Source: an uncultured Flavobacteriaceae bacterium (GTDB lineage: Bacteria > Bacteroidota > Bacteroidia > Flavobacteriales > Flavobacteriaceae). Taken from it: a stretch of DNA of 64,000 bases. Numbering within the stretch: position 1 is the first letter of the stretch; each line of letters opens with the position of its first letter. Under the pieces are notes generated by a model that saw only the letters and a list, made by a program, of their open reading frames with translations, had not been told where the DNA came from and did not search any database. The DNA lies in NCBI GenBank assembly GCA_947494205.1, contig CANLUH010000014.1, positions 1-64,000 on the forward strand. Direction: 5' to 3'. Position numbers and translations under genes: made by a program. Of this stretch, positions 46,596 to 54,989 are shown in pieces.

Positions 46596-46643
46596 AAAAG
46601 CCATTTTTATGGTATCAAATAGATTTCAAAAAAAATGGCTTTT
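46596..46643 (-). terminator. Long-loop hairpin downstream of a YadA-like gene
   Basis: AAAAGCCATTTTT (46596-46608) pairs perfectly with AAAAATGGCTTTT (46631-46643) across a 22-nt loop. It lies 120 bp beyond the stop of the minus-strand gene ending at 46764. The rest of the 353-bp gap holds only the operator-like repeat at 46486. Confidence 0.45.
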
Positions 46644-46763
46644 AGTAATGTTAATTGTTTGGTATATTCTGGATACTGGTACTTTTTACATTTCAGTTTT
46701 ATTTTAAACCTCGTTATGGATTCGAGATTTTAGTTTACTATAAAAATAATCCTACCAAGATTT

Positions 46764-48719
46764 TTATTTCTTATTAATTAACTCTTTCATTAATTTTTTC
46801 AATTCTTGCACTTCATTCTCTAATGCTTCAATTCTATCGTCTTTAGATGAACCGCTCATTTTTTCATGAGTTGAAGATGTTACATTCTCTGCATACTTGG
46901 CACGTAAGGCATAAGGCACACTTACAAATGAGGTTGTTCCCATTACAGTATAAATGGTTCCTCCTGTAGCATCTAATTCTATTTGTAATACATTGTTATG
47001 AGACCAATCGATATCTGTAAATAAACCCGAAATAATTGTGCCGCCTCCTATTTCAAAATTAACCATTCCAGAAGCTGATGTAGTTACCTCATGTGTTTCT
47101 GAATATACAGTAGTACTTCCTGAAGTGACATCGATTACAGACATTCTAAAGCGTACAGATTGATTTTCTAATATTTCTCCTGAAGCATCTCGTACAGAGG
47201 CTTGATAGTTTAATAACTCTGGCACTGCGCTTACACCAGAACCTGCATTAGAACCTACGTCTCCCCATTGTGTTCCATCCCAGATATAGAGTAGTTTATC
47301 GTCTGTATCGTACACCATTAAACCAGCATCTGTTGTGGTTAACGCAACGCCCGAAGCAGGTGCATTTGTCATAGCTGTGCGTTGTGCATTGGTTACTCTA
47401 TTTAATAATAAGCCTTTATCTGTATCTGCTAAATCTAATGCTGCATTTTGATTAGGTGCTCCCGTACCAATTCCCACACTTACACGATCTGTAGTGGTAA
47501 CACCTCCTAAAACCATACTGTTATTTGTGGTTGCTGTAGCATTAGTACCTATTGCAATGGCATAATTGCCCGAAGCATTTGTATTGGCACCCAAAGCAAT
47601 AGTATTATTATTTGAGGTTACCGCATTGGCTCCAAGAATAACACTATTGTATCGATCATTAGCATCATTACTATTAATTTTTGCTAAATAGCCAATAACA
47701 ACACTATTATAACTTCCATCACCTGTAAAACCAGCATCAGACCCCATGACTACATTATTATAACCTTCGTGATTATCTACACCTGCACGCCACCCTACAA
47801 ACGTATTGTTCATTGCATCATTAGTATGCCTAGTAATATTATTTCTTGCCCCTGCTTGAAAACCTACAAACGTATTAAAATTAGCAAATTCATTTTGGTA
47901 TCCAGCTTGTCCTCCTATAAATGTATTTTCAGATGCTGTTTCATTATCTCTTCCTGCACTTGCTCCTAAAAAGGTATTATTACTACCTGTTGTGTTATCT
48001 CTCCCTGTGAAACCGAAAGCTGTATAGAATCCATCTATTGATGTAGCTGCATAGCCACCAATAAAAACATTGCTTTTCCCTGTAGTATTATAATAACCTG
48101 CTTGATCACCAACAAAAACGTTATCATCTCCTGTAGTATTAAAATATCCTGTTCTATCGCCTATAAACACATTATCACTAGCTGTAGTGGTATCACCGCC
48201 TGCTAATTCTCCTATAAAAATATTATCCCTACCTGTTGTTAAGTTTTCTCCTGCTTGGTTACCTATAATAACATTGTCTATTGCCGTTGTCATTACCTCT
48301 CCTGCCTGGTGGCCAATAACAATATTATCGTCACCTGTTAATGTTCTGGCTGCCCAAGCTCCAATAATTACATTTCTATCTAAAGAAGTCGATGTGGTTT
48401 GATCTGCTGCAAAAGGACCAATAATAACATTATAATCTGCACCCGAACTAATTAAACCAGCAGCAGCTGTGCCAAAAAATATATTTTGATCTCCTGAAAT
48501 TAATGCTCCTCCTGCACCTTCTCCTATAAGTGTATTATGATCTGCCCCATTTCCTAATGAAGAGCCAGGAGCCCCTACAGTTGTAGTACCATCGTAAGGT
48601 GCTGGCGTATTAGCGTCTGGTTGTACAGTACCGCCAGACAAATAATTTCCTGTTTGAGCTATAACAGTAGTAGCGCATAGTATTGTATAGATACTTAAAT
48701 ATATTATTTTTCTCATCAT
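46764..48719 (-). CDS. YadA-head-like adhesin with C-terminal coiled coil
   Basis: A 651-residue exported protein (signal peptide MMRKIIYLSIYTILCATTVIAQ). Residues about 50-400 are some 18 short repeats of the form DNVFIGDxAGxxxTTG, the left-handed beta-roll repeat of YadA heads and tail-fibre-like proteins. A conserved block follows (AALDLADTDKGLLLNRVTNAQR and a DTDDKLLYIWDGTQWG segment), then a beta domain (LLNYQASVRDASGEILENQSVRFRMSV to VSVPYALRAKYAENV) and a terminal coiled coil (DRIEALENEVQELKKLMKEL). It probably trimerises and projects from the surface. The next upstream gene on the strand is its paralogue, 93 bp away, so the two may form an operon. Confidence 0.82.
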   Translation of the reverse strand: MMRKIIYLSIYTILCATTVIAQTGNYLSGGTVQPDANTPAPYDGTTTVGAPGSSLGNGADHNTLIGEGAGGALISGDQNIFFGTAAAGLISSGADYNVIIGPFAADQTTSTSLDRNVIIGAWAARTLTGDDNIVIGHQAGEVMTTAIDNVIIGNQAGENLTTGRDNIFIGELAGGDTTTASDNVFIGDRTGYFNTTGDDNVFVGDQAGYYNTTGKSNVFIGGYAATSIDGFYTAFGFTGRDNTTGSNNTFLGASAGRDNETASENTFIGGQAGYQNEFANFNTFVGFQAGARNNITRHTNDAMNNTFVGWRAGVDNHEGYNNVVMGSDAGFTGDGSYNSVVIGYLAKINSNDANDRYNSVILGANAVTSNNNTIALGANTNASGNYAIAIGTNATATTNNSMVLGGVTTTDRVSVGIGTGAPNQNAALDLADTDKGLLLNRVTNAQRTAMTNAPASGVALTTTDAGLMVYDTDDKLLYIWDGTQWGDVGSNAGSGVSAVPELLNYQASVRDASGEILENQSVRFRMSVIDVTSGSTTVYSETHEVTTSASGMVNFEIGGGTIISGLFTDIDWSHNNVLQIELDATGGTIYTVMGTTSFVSVPYALRAKYAENVTSSTHEKMSGSSKDDRIEALENEVQELKKLMKELINKK

Positions 48720-48812
48720 TATATGGGTTTGGTTTTTATAAAAACTATAGTGCTTTATCTACTAAAGTTTTTAATATTAAAAGTTTTACAGTATTGCGTT
48801 TTATATGCTCTA

Positions 48813-50738
48813 TTATTGCTTACTAATTAATTTATTAACTAATATCTTTAGTTCTTGAACTTCTAATTTTAATGCTGCAGCTTCATCTTCTAATACTTTA
48901 ATTCTATCTTCTTTAGCGGTATTACTCATTTTTGCACTGGTGGATGTCGTTACATTTTCTGCATACTTGGCATGTAAAGCGTAAGGTACACTCACAAAAG
49001 ATGTCGTTCCTATTTCTGTATAATTACCCACGTTAGTAGTATCTAGTTCTACTTTTAAGTTATTTACATGAGACCAATCTATGTCTGCAAACGTGCCTGT
49101 AAGCACTATACCATCACCTATTTTAAAGCTTACAACTCCCGAAGCCGATGTTGTTTCATTATGAATTTCTGTATATACCGTAGTATTTCCTGCTGTTGCG
49201 TCTTCAATACTCATTCTAAAACTTACAGATTGGTTAACAAGAAGTTCTCCATTACTATCTTTAATAGCACTTTGGTAATTTAATAGTTCTGGCACGGCAC
49301 TTGTTGCTGGGCCTACATTGTCTTCTTCTCCTACTTTTCCCCATGCTGTTCCTTCCCATACATATAAAGCTAGTTCTGTTGTATCATAAACCATTAAACC
49401 TATGTCTCCCGAATCTAATGCATTTCCAGAAGCTGGAGCTGTTGTCATTGTATTTCGCTGTGCAGTGGTTACTCTATTTATCATAAATCCTTTATCGACA
49501 TCTGCTAAATCTAGAGAGGCATTTAAGTTCGCCGCAACTGTACCAATACCAACGCTTAAACGATTGGTTGCTTGGTCTCCTCCTAAAGCTAGGGTGTTAT
49601 CTTGTGAAACATCTACTGTGTTACCTATAGCAATTGCATTAGTATTTTGGGCTCTAGAATTATTCCCTACAACAATACCATATTGTCCATCCACTCTTGC
49701 TTTATATCCTATGGCGATAACATCATTGTTATTAGGATGTGCTTGTGCTCCTAAAAAAGTAGTTCTTGATCTACTCAAGTTACTAACAAATTCAATATTA
49801 TCGTTTCCTTGAATATTAAGTATATCAAAATCTTGTATATAATCTGCAAAAGCCCCCATTCCAACATTATCTTCTCCATTACTATTTCTATAACCTGCAA
49901 AGGTTCCTACATAAGTATTTCTATTCGCATTAGTTGTACCATTGTTTCTATTATTTTGTCCTCCCGATCCAGAACCTATAAATGTATTATAATTAGAATA
50001 TTCGTTTGCAGCACCAGCAGCTTGCCCAATAAATGTATTTAAACGCCCTATACCAGCATCTATTCCTGTAGAATCTCCAACAAATGTATTTTTATAGCCT
50101 TGGTTTACATCTTCACCTGCTCGTGTTCCCAAAAAAGTATTTCTATAACCCGTTGTTAAATCAAATCCGGCTCTACTTCCTACTATAGTATTGTCTGAGC
50201 CTGTGGCTGGATTTCCTGTTGCAGTAGTACTTATAGATGCAGAATTATTCGAACTTCCTCCTGCACCAGACCCTATAATAGTATTATCATCACCACCAGT
50301 ATAACGTAAACCTGCTTTATTACCTACAAATACAGAATCATCTCCGTCAACCATATTAAAACCTGCACCAGCGCCTACAAAAGTTAAATCACCTCCACCA
50401 GTATTGTTAATATCTAAATAATAACCTGCTCTAAAACCTATAAAAGTTAACTGCTTAGCGTCCATATTATTAAAACCAGCTTGAAAACCCATAAATGTAT
50501 TTCCGAAATTTGGAAATAAATCATCAAGTTGATTTGCTCCTGCTTCCTTCCCTACAAATGTATTATGGCTACTACTTGTAATATTTCCACCTGCATTGTC
50601 ACCAATAAGTACATTATTATCTCCTGTTGTAATGGATGCTCCCGCATTGGTACCTAAAGTTGTGTTACCAACTTGTGCCATTAGAGCACTCTGTAGAAAC
50701 AATGTAGTTAGCATTAAAAATAGTTTTTTTGACATCAT
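48813..50738 (-). CDS. YadA-head-like adhesin, paralogue
   Basis: A 641-residue exported protein with the same plan as the downstream gene: signal peptide (MMSKKLFLMLTTLFLQSALMAQ), head repeats such as NTFLGTRAGEDVNQGYK and NTFIGSGSGGQNN (about 25-385), the conserved LDLADVDKGFMINRVTTAQR block, a WEGTAWGKVGE motif, the beta domain ending in VSVPYALHAKYAENV and a C-terminal coiled coil (KVLEDEAAALKLEVQELKIL). The repeats differ in length and order from the paralogue. A TGTCCAG direct repeat lies 121 bp upstream. It is probably the first gene of a two-adhesin operon, under control of the adjacent TPR-HTH regulators (inference). Confidence 0.82.
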   Translation of the reverse strand: MMSKKLFLMLTTLFLQSALMAQVGNTTLGTNAGASITTGDNNVLIGDNAGGNITSSSHNTFVGKEAGANQLDDLFPNFGNTFMGFQAGFNNMDAKQLTFIGFRAGYYLDINNTGGGDLTFVGAGAGFNMVDGDDSVFVGNKAGLRYTGGDDNTIIGSGAGGSSNNSASISTTATGNPATGSDNTIVGSRAGFDLTTGYRNTFLGTRAGEDVNQGYKNTFVGDSTGIDAGIGRLNTFIGQAAGAANEYSNYNTFIGSGSGGQNNRNNGTTNANRNTYVGTFAGYRNSNGEDNVGMGAFADYIQDFDILNIQGNDNIEFVSNLSRSRTTFLGAQAHPNNNDVIAIGYKARVDGQYGIVVGNNSRAQNTNAIAIGNTVDVSQDNTLALGGDQATNRLSVGIGTVAANLNASLDLADVDKGFMINRVTTAQRNTMTTAPASGNALDSGDIGLMVYDTTELALYVWEGTAWGKVGEEDNVGPATSAVPELLNYQSAIKDSNGELLVNQSVSFRMSIEDATAGNTTVYTEIHNETTSASGVVSFKIGDGIVLTGTFADIDWSHVNNLKVELDTTNVGNYTEIGTTSFVSVPYALHAKYAENVTTSTSAKMSNTAKEDRIKVLEDEAAALKLEVQELKILVNKLISKQ

Positions 50739-50859
50739 TTTATATTTTGAAGAGGGTTAGACTATAAGTAAAAAAGAGGCGCAGTTTTTTCAATCTGCTA
50801 CTTTATTTTAAATGTTATACAACACTACAAAAAAGTATTCATGGTGTTTGTTATTACTA

Positions 50860-50877
50860 CTGGACAAAAACTGGACA
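50860..50877 (-). promoter_or_regulatory. TGTCCAG direct repeat (operator candidate 2)
   Basis: Second perfect copy of TGTCCAG-TTTT-TGTCCAG, in the gap between a TPR-HTH regulator gene and the adhesin gene starting at 50738. It sits 121 bp upstream of that start and shares extra flanking bases with the copy at 46486. Confidence 0.6.
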
Positions 50878-50897
50878 TTTTTGTGAATGTCCTGTTT

Positions 50898-52568
50898 TTA
50901 AGACGATTGCTCGATAAAACTTATAAGGTCTACGGTTTTAGTAATTCCTATTTTTTTTCGAAGTCTGTATTGGGTTTTTAATACACTATCGTTAGAGACT
51001 CCAATCATGTTTGCTATTTCTTTAGTTTCTAAATCCAATTTTTTTAGAATTAAAAATCGGGTTTCAGATTTTGTAAATTGGAAAGTGGATGCTTTTAAAA
51101 GCGCTATAAAATTAGGATCTAATAATTCGAATTTATTTCTAAAATGATTCCAATCTTCTTCTATTAAAATTTTTAGTTTTAATATGTCCTGTTTCGCTTT
51201 TACACGCTCTTCTTCATTAGTACTATTTTTTAATTTTTCGAAAGCAATAGTCGTTTGTTCTTTTTCTTCTAGTAAGGTTTTATTCTCTAACTCTAATAAG
51301 TGTTTTTTGTATTTAAAATCTCGTTTTACTAAAAAGGCAATCACTGCGCTTAATAGTAGTGCAACTAATAAAAGAATACAATACATTTTTTTCTTAGAAG
51401 CTTCGTTATCTGCTAATAACTTTATTTTTCTTTTTTCTTCTGCAAATGTTAGGCTATCGGACAGTTTTTCTTTTTCAAATTGATATCCCAATTCCTGAGC
51501 TTGAATCTTCTTAATTGTTTTGCCATTAATAAGAGAATCTGAATAGGCTTTGTATAGCTTATAATCTTTAAGTGCCGCTTCAGAGTTTCCCATTTTTTGA
51601 TGTAGCTGGCTTCGCAACTTTAAATCGTAAGCAATACGAGATTTTATCCCCTCTGCAAAGCCTATAGAAAGTGCTTCGTTTTCATAAAATAAAGCTTTTT
51701 TATATTTTTTTTGGTGACTGTATAACTTAGAGATATACCGATTTACTAGAAGCAACCTACTTTTATCGCCACTAGGTTTAGAAAAATGTAGTCTCGCACT
51801 ATTAAAAGTAGAAAATGCACTGTCGTATTTTTTTTCTTCAACTTGAATTAAGCCTAAACTCATTTGGACACCATGATATCTATTAATGTATTGTATAGTA
51901 TCATTTTTATAGCCTTTGGCAAATAATTTTAAAGCCTTATTATAATATACTTTGGCAGAATCCATCTGTTTTATCGAACGATATACACCTCCTATTTCTT
52001 GATAGCTTCCTCCTGCATCTGCATATTCTTTTAAAGCTTCCCAAATCACGATAGCTTTACGAAGTCCTTTTATAGCTGCCTTAGGGTCTTTTTGAAACAG
52101 TTTCGCAGTCCCCATATTATGATGTACTGTCGCTACATGTGCAGAATCTGAAGATAAACGTAAGGCTTTATAATAATATGCAAAGGTTTTGTCGTAGTTT
52201 CCTTTTCTTCGTTCTACAGCCCCCAATACACGATAACCAACTGCGAGTTGGGTATTGGATTTATAGTTTCCGTTTTCTATAAAATCTATAGCTTGTAAAA
52301 GATAATCTTCGGCACTATACTGATCTCTACCGTATTGATATTTTCCTAAATCTAGTAGTGCTTCAACTTTTGTTGAGTCTAATGTAGCATGTTCTAACAC
52401 CTTTTGTAAACGTACTAAGACGGTATCTATCTCTTGATTATGAGATGGATTAGATTCTGAAATATTTAAAGTCGCTTTTAAATTTGCTTTATCATTTCCA
52501 ACTTGTGAAAATGCTATACTAGTGAATAGTAATACTACGATTGTAGTTCCTTTAAATATACAGTGCAT
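50898..52568 (-). CDS. Transmembrane TPR-HTH regulator
   Basis: A 556-residue one-component regulator. A signal/anchor sequence (about 1-22), then periplasmic tetratricopeptide repeats (about 60-350), a membrane helix (MYCILLLVALLLSAVIAFLV, about 395), a cytoplasmic coiled coil (LLELENKTLLEEKEQ to KQDILKLKILI) and a C-terminal LuxR-like helix-turn-helix (FTKSETRFLILKKLDLETKEIANMIGVSNDSVLKTQYRLRKKIG). Such proteins may sense a ligand or protein in the periplasm and bind DNA directly from the membrane. The C-terminal 150 residues are very similar to the next regulator gene while the sensor parts differ. A TGTCCAG-type repeat lies 63 bp upstream of its own start, suggesting autoregulation. Confidence 0.85.
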   Translation of the reverse strand: MHCIFKGTTIVVLLFTSIAFSQVGNDKANLKATLNISESNPSHNQEIDTVLVRLQKVLEHATLDSTKVEALLDLGKYQYGRDQYSAEDYLLQAIDFIENGNYKSNTQLAVGYRVLGAVERRKGNYDKTFAYYYKALRLSSDSAHVATVHHNMGTAKLFQKDPKAAIKGLRKAIVIWEALKEYADAGGSYQEIGGVYRSIKQMDSAKVYYNKALKLFAKGYKNDTIQYINRYHGVQMSLGLIQVEEKKYDSAFSTFNSARLHFSKPSGDKSRLLLVNRYISKLYSHQKKYKKALFYENEALSIGFAEGIKSRIAYDLKLRSQLHQKMGNSEAALKDYKLYKAYSDSLINGKTIKKIQAQELGYQFEKEKLSDSLTFAEEKRKIKLLADNEASKKKMYCILLLVALLLSAVIAFLVKRDFKYKKHLLELENKTLLEEKEQTTIAFEKLKNSTNEEERVKAKQDILKLKILIEEDWNHFRNKFELLDPNFIALLKASTFQFTKSETRFLILKKLDLETKEIANMIGVSNDSVLKTQYRLRKKIGITKTVDLISFIEQSS

Positions 52569-52631
52569 ACTTTAATTATTTATTTACAAAACGAAAGTAA
52601 ATAACTAAGCATCTTATACTGTAATTTATCT

Positions 52632-52649
52632 CTGGACAAAAACTAGACA
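52632..52649 (-). promoter_or_regulatory. TGTCCAG direct repeat (operator candidate 3)
   Basis: Minus strand reads TGTCTAG-TTTT-TGTCCAG, one mismatch from the other two copies and with the same 11-bp period. It lies between the two TPR-HTH regulator genes, 63 bp upstream of the start at 52568. Confidence 0.55.
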
Positions 52650-52663
52650 ATTTTTGCAGCACC

Positions 52664-54253
52664 CTAATTTTCAACATTTTTCTCTAAAAAGCTAATCATA
52701 TCTATAGTTTTAGAGAGGTCTAGTTTTTTTCGAAGTCTATATTGTGTTTTTAAGACACTGTCGTTTGAAACGCCTGTCATGTCCGCAATTTCTTTTGTTC
52801 CTAAATCTAATTTCTTTAGTATTAAAATTCGAATTTCGGATTTTGTGAACTTAAAGTTTGATGCTTTTAAAAGAGGTAAGAAATTAGGATAGAGTAATTC
52901 GAACTTATTTTTAAAATGATTCCAATCGTCCTCTATTAAAATTTTAAGTTTTAAAATATCTTGTTTCGCTTTTACACGTTCTTCTTCGTTTGTACTATTT
53001 TTTAAGTTTTCGAAAGCTTGTGTAATTTGTTCTTTTTCTTCTAATAGGGTTTTATTTTCTAATTCTAGTAAGCGCTTTTTATATTTAAAATCTCGTTTTA
53101 CTAAAAAGGCAATGATTGCACTAAGTAATAATGTTGTTACTAAAAGCATAAAATAGAGTGTTTTCTTAGAAGATTCACTATCTGCTACTAACTGAATTTC
53201 TCTTTTTTCTTGAGAAAAGTGTAAACTGTCTTTTAGTTTTTCTTTTTCGAATACATACTTTAATTCTAGTTCTTGAATTTTCTTTGCATTATTTATATTA
53301 TATATCGAATCTGAATACTTTTTATACATTTTATGAGCAAAATAAGCTGACTTGTAATTTTTTAATTTATACCATAGCTTACTTTTTTTGCTGTAACCTT
53401 CTGTTATTTTTTGTTTTAAACCTTCTTTTTTAGCCAACTTTATTCCAGAGTCTACATAACGGCCTGCTTCTCTGTACTCTTTTTCACTATAATAAATCTG
53501 CGATATTCTAAAATAATTATTAACTAAATCTAACTTTACGCCTTTCTTTTTTGAATTGGCTATATTCTCTTTCCCTAGTTTTAAAGCCAATGCTTCTCTT
53601 CCTGTCTTTAAGTATATTGTTACTAAATAGTTATTAACCCGTTGTAGGTTTTTAGCATCATTTAATTGACTAAATATGGCTTTTGATTTGTTATAATACC
53701 ATTCTGTAGAGTCGTATTGTTTTAACGATTTATAATTACTCCCCATTAATAATAATGCCAGTCCTTCTCCTGATCCATTGTTTATGGTTCTATTCAATTG
53801 TAAAGACTTCCTAAAATAGTCCATAGATTTAGGATACTCTTTTTCGTATTTATAGATCATTGCTATATTATGGTATACGTCTGCAATGTTAGCAGAGTCT
53901 TTTTCTTTTTCGAAAATACCAAGTGCTTTAATGTAATGTTTTAATGCTTCGGAGTGCTTTCCTTTTCTTCTTTTTAAAACACCTAATTCTACTAATATTA
54001 ATGCTTCATAATTTTGCCCTAGCACCTTTTTTTTCTCTTTAAAAAATGTGTACGCTTCATTAATAATATCTTCGGCTTTACTAAAATTATGATCTAGTTC
54101 ATATTCCCCTAAATTCAGCATGGCTTTTATTTTAGAGGTATCTGAGGTTGCTGTTTTTAGTGTTTGTTCTAAACGAACTAATGTGCTATCTAATTCTTGA
54201 GAGAATATTAAGTAGCTTGAAAAAAAGAAACTAAAGAAAATAATATATTTCAT
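52664..54253 (-). CDS. Transmembrane TPR-HTH regulator, paralogue
   Basis: A 529-residue protein of the same design: signal peptide (MKYIIFFSFFFSSYLIFSQ), TPR repeats (about 60-320, for example SEALKHYIKALGIFEKEKDSANIADVYHNIAMIYKYEKEYPKSMDYFRKSL), a membrane helix (TLYFMLLVTTLLLSAIIAFLV, about 365), coiled coil and a LuxR-like HTH (FTKSEIRILILKKLDLGTKEIADMTGVSNDSVLKTQYRLRKKL). The DNA-binding end is almost the same as that of the downstream regulator, so both may recognise one operator type. No TGTCCAG repeat was found in its own upstream region, which instead has a small hairpin. Confidence 0.85.
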   Translation of the reverse strand: MKYIIFFSFFFSSYLIFSQELDSTLVRLEQTLKTATSDTSKIKAMLNLGEYELDHNFSKAEDIINEAYTFFKEKKKVLGQNYEALILVELGVLKRRKGKHSEALKHYIKALGIFEKEKDSANIADVYHNIAMIYKYEKEYPKSMDYFRKSLQLNRTINNGSGEGLALLLMGSNYKSLKQYDSTEWYYNKSKAIFSQLNDAKNLQRVNNYLVTIYLKTGREALALKLGKENIANSKKKGVKLDLVNNYFRISQIYYSEKEYREAGRYVDSGIKLAKKEGLKQKITEGYSKKSKLWYKLKNYKSAYFAHKMYKKYSDSIYNINNAKKIQELELKYVFEKEKLKDSLHFSQEKREIQLVADSESSKKTLYFMLLVTTLLLSAIIAFLVKRDFKYKKRLLELENKTLLEEKEQITQAFENLKNSTNEEERVKAKQDILKLKILIEDDWNHFKNKFELLYPNFLPLLKASNFKFTKSEIRILILKKLDLGTKEIADMTGVSNDSVLKTQYRLRKKLDLSKTIDMISFLEKNVEN

Positions 54254-54361
54254 TATTACAAAGCTACTAAAAAACCATTCTAAAACGAGAACGTCTCTTA
54301 GAAATTAAACTACTAATAGTTTAGTTTCTACTTTCTAATAATTCTTTTACAAGTAAATACA

Positions 54362-54520
54362 TTACAATTCATAATCCTCAAAAAAAGAGTTCTCGGGAGT
54401 ACTCATTAACTTATTTAATTGCTTTTCGAATTTTATATCTTCTAATAGAGACCAAATTGTTGCTAGTAAACATAACATTACTATAAAAACGATACCGATT
54501 ATTAATAAAAGTTCATTCAT
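54362..54520 (-). CDS. Small single-pass membrane protein
   Basis: A 52-residue frame from ATG 54520 (MNELLLIIGIVFIVMLCLLATIWSLLEDIKFEKQLNKL). One hydrophobic helix is followed by an amphipathic charged tail. It is located 109 bp upstream of the TPR-HTH regulator gene, on the same strand. Its plan resembles the frame at 54819-54983 (MNG..., helix, then a basic K-rich tail), so the two may be related. The longer start at 54550 adds a less likely leader. Confidence 0.5.
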   Translation of the reverse strand: MNELLLIIGIVFIVMLCLLATIWSLLEDIKFEKQLNKLMSTPENSFFEDYEL

Positions 54521-54657
54521 AATATTATTACTTACTATATTAAAAAACAACCTCCTCCCCCACAGAGGAGGCTATTAAACATAATTAAACGCTCCCAAAT
54601 GTTAACTATGCATTACCCAAAGTTGGTATATTATTAAGCCTTATACTTATTTCATTT

Positions 54658-54816
54658 TTAACCTATAAAATGTTTAATGATGAAACTATTTAATCTTGTC
54701 TTTTTAATTAGGCTAAGGTTACCCGTATATCGTAATTGCCTCATTTTAAAAATTTTCTTATATATTTTTATTGATGCAATACATATTATAGTTATCATAA
54801 CTATTACCATTTTCAT
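54658..54816 (-). CDS. Possible 52-aa membrane peptide
   Basis: A frame starting 2 bp after the stop of the next small ORF: MKMVIVMITIICIASIKIYKKIFKMR, then a basic segment. It has a single hydrophobic helix with a positively charged flank. The tight spacing to the upstream ORF favours a real unit, but composition bias could also produce it. Confidence 0.3.
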   Translation of the reverse strand: MKMVIVMITIICIASIKIYKKIFKMRQLRYTGNLSLIKKTRLNSFIIKHFIG

Positions 54817-54818
54817 GA

Positions 54819-54983
54819 TTAAGAGGTTTTACGGTCTGTATTCTTTTTCTTTTTAGATAACTTTTTAAATTTCTTTTCTATTTGCCAACTGTCATAAATC
54901 AATTTTATAGCATATAGCATCAAGATTAAAAAGCATGTTATACTAATTATTAAAATAATACCTCCGTTCATAATTAATAGCAT
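54819..54983 (-). CDS. Small single-pass membrane protein
   Basis: A 54-residue frame (MLLIMNGGIILIISITCFLI..., possible start also at MNGG, 54971). The hydrophobic helix is followed by IKLIYDSWQIEKKFKKLSKKKK. It begins 6 bp after the stop of the large adhesin gene upstream, so it could be co-transcribed and translated with it. It resembles the small protein at 54362-54520. Confidence 0.4.
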   Translation of the reverse strand: MLLIMNGGIILIISITCFLILMLYAIKLIYDSWQIEKKFKKLSKKKKNTDRKTS

Positions 54984-54989
54984 ATTGGT

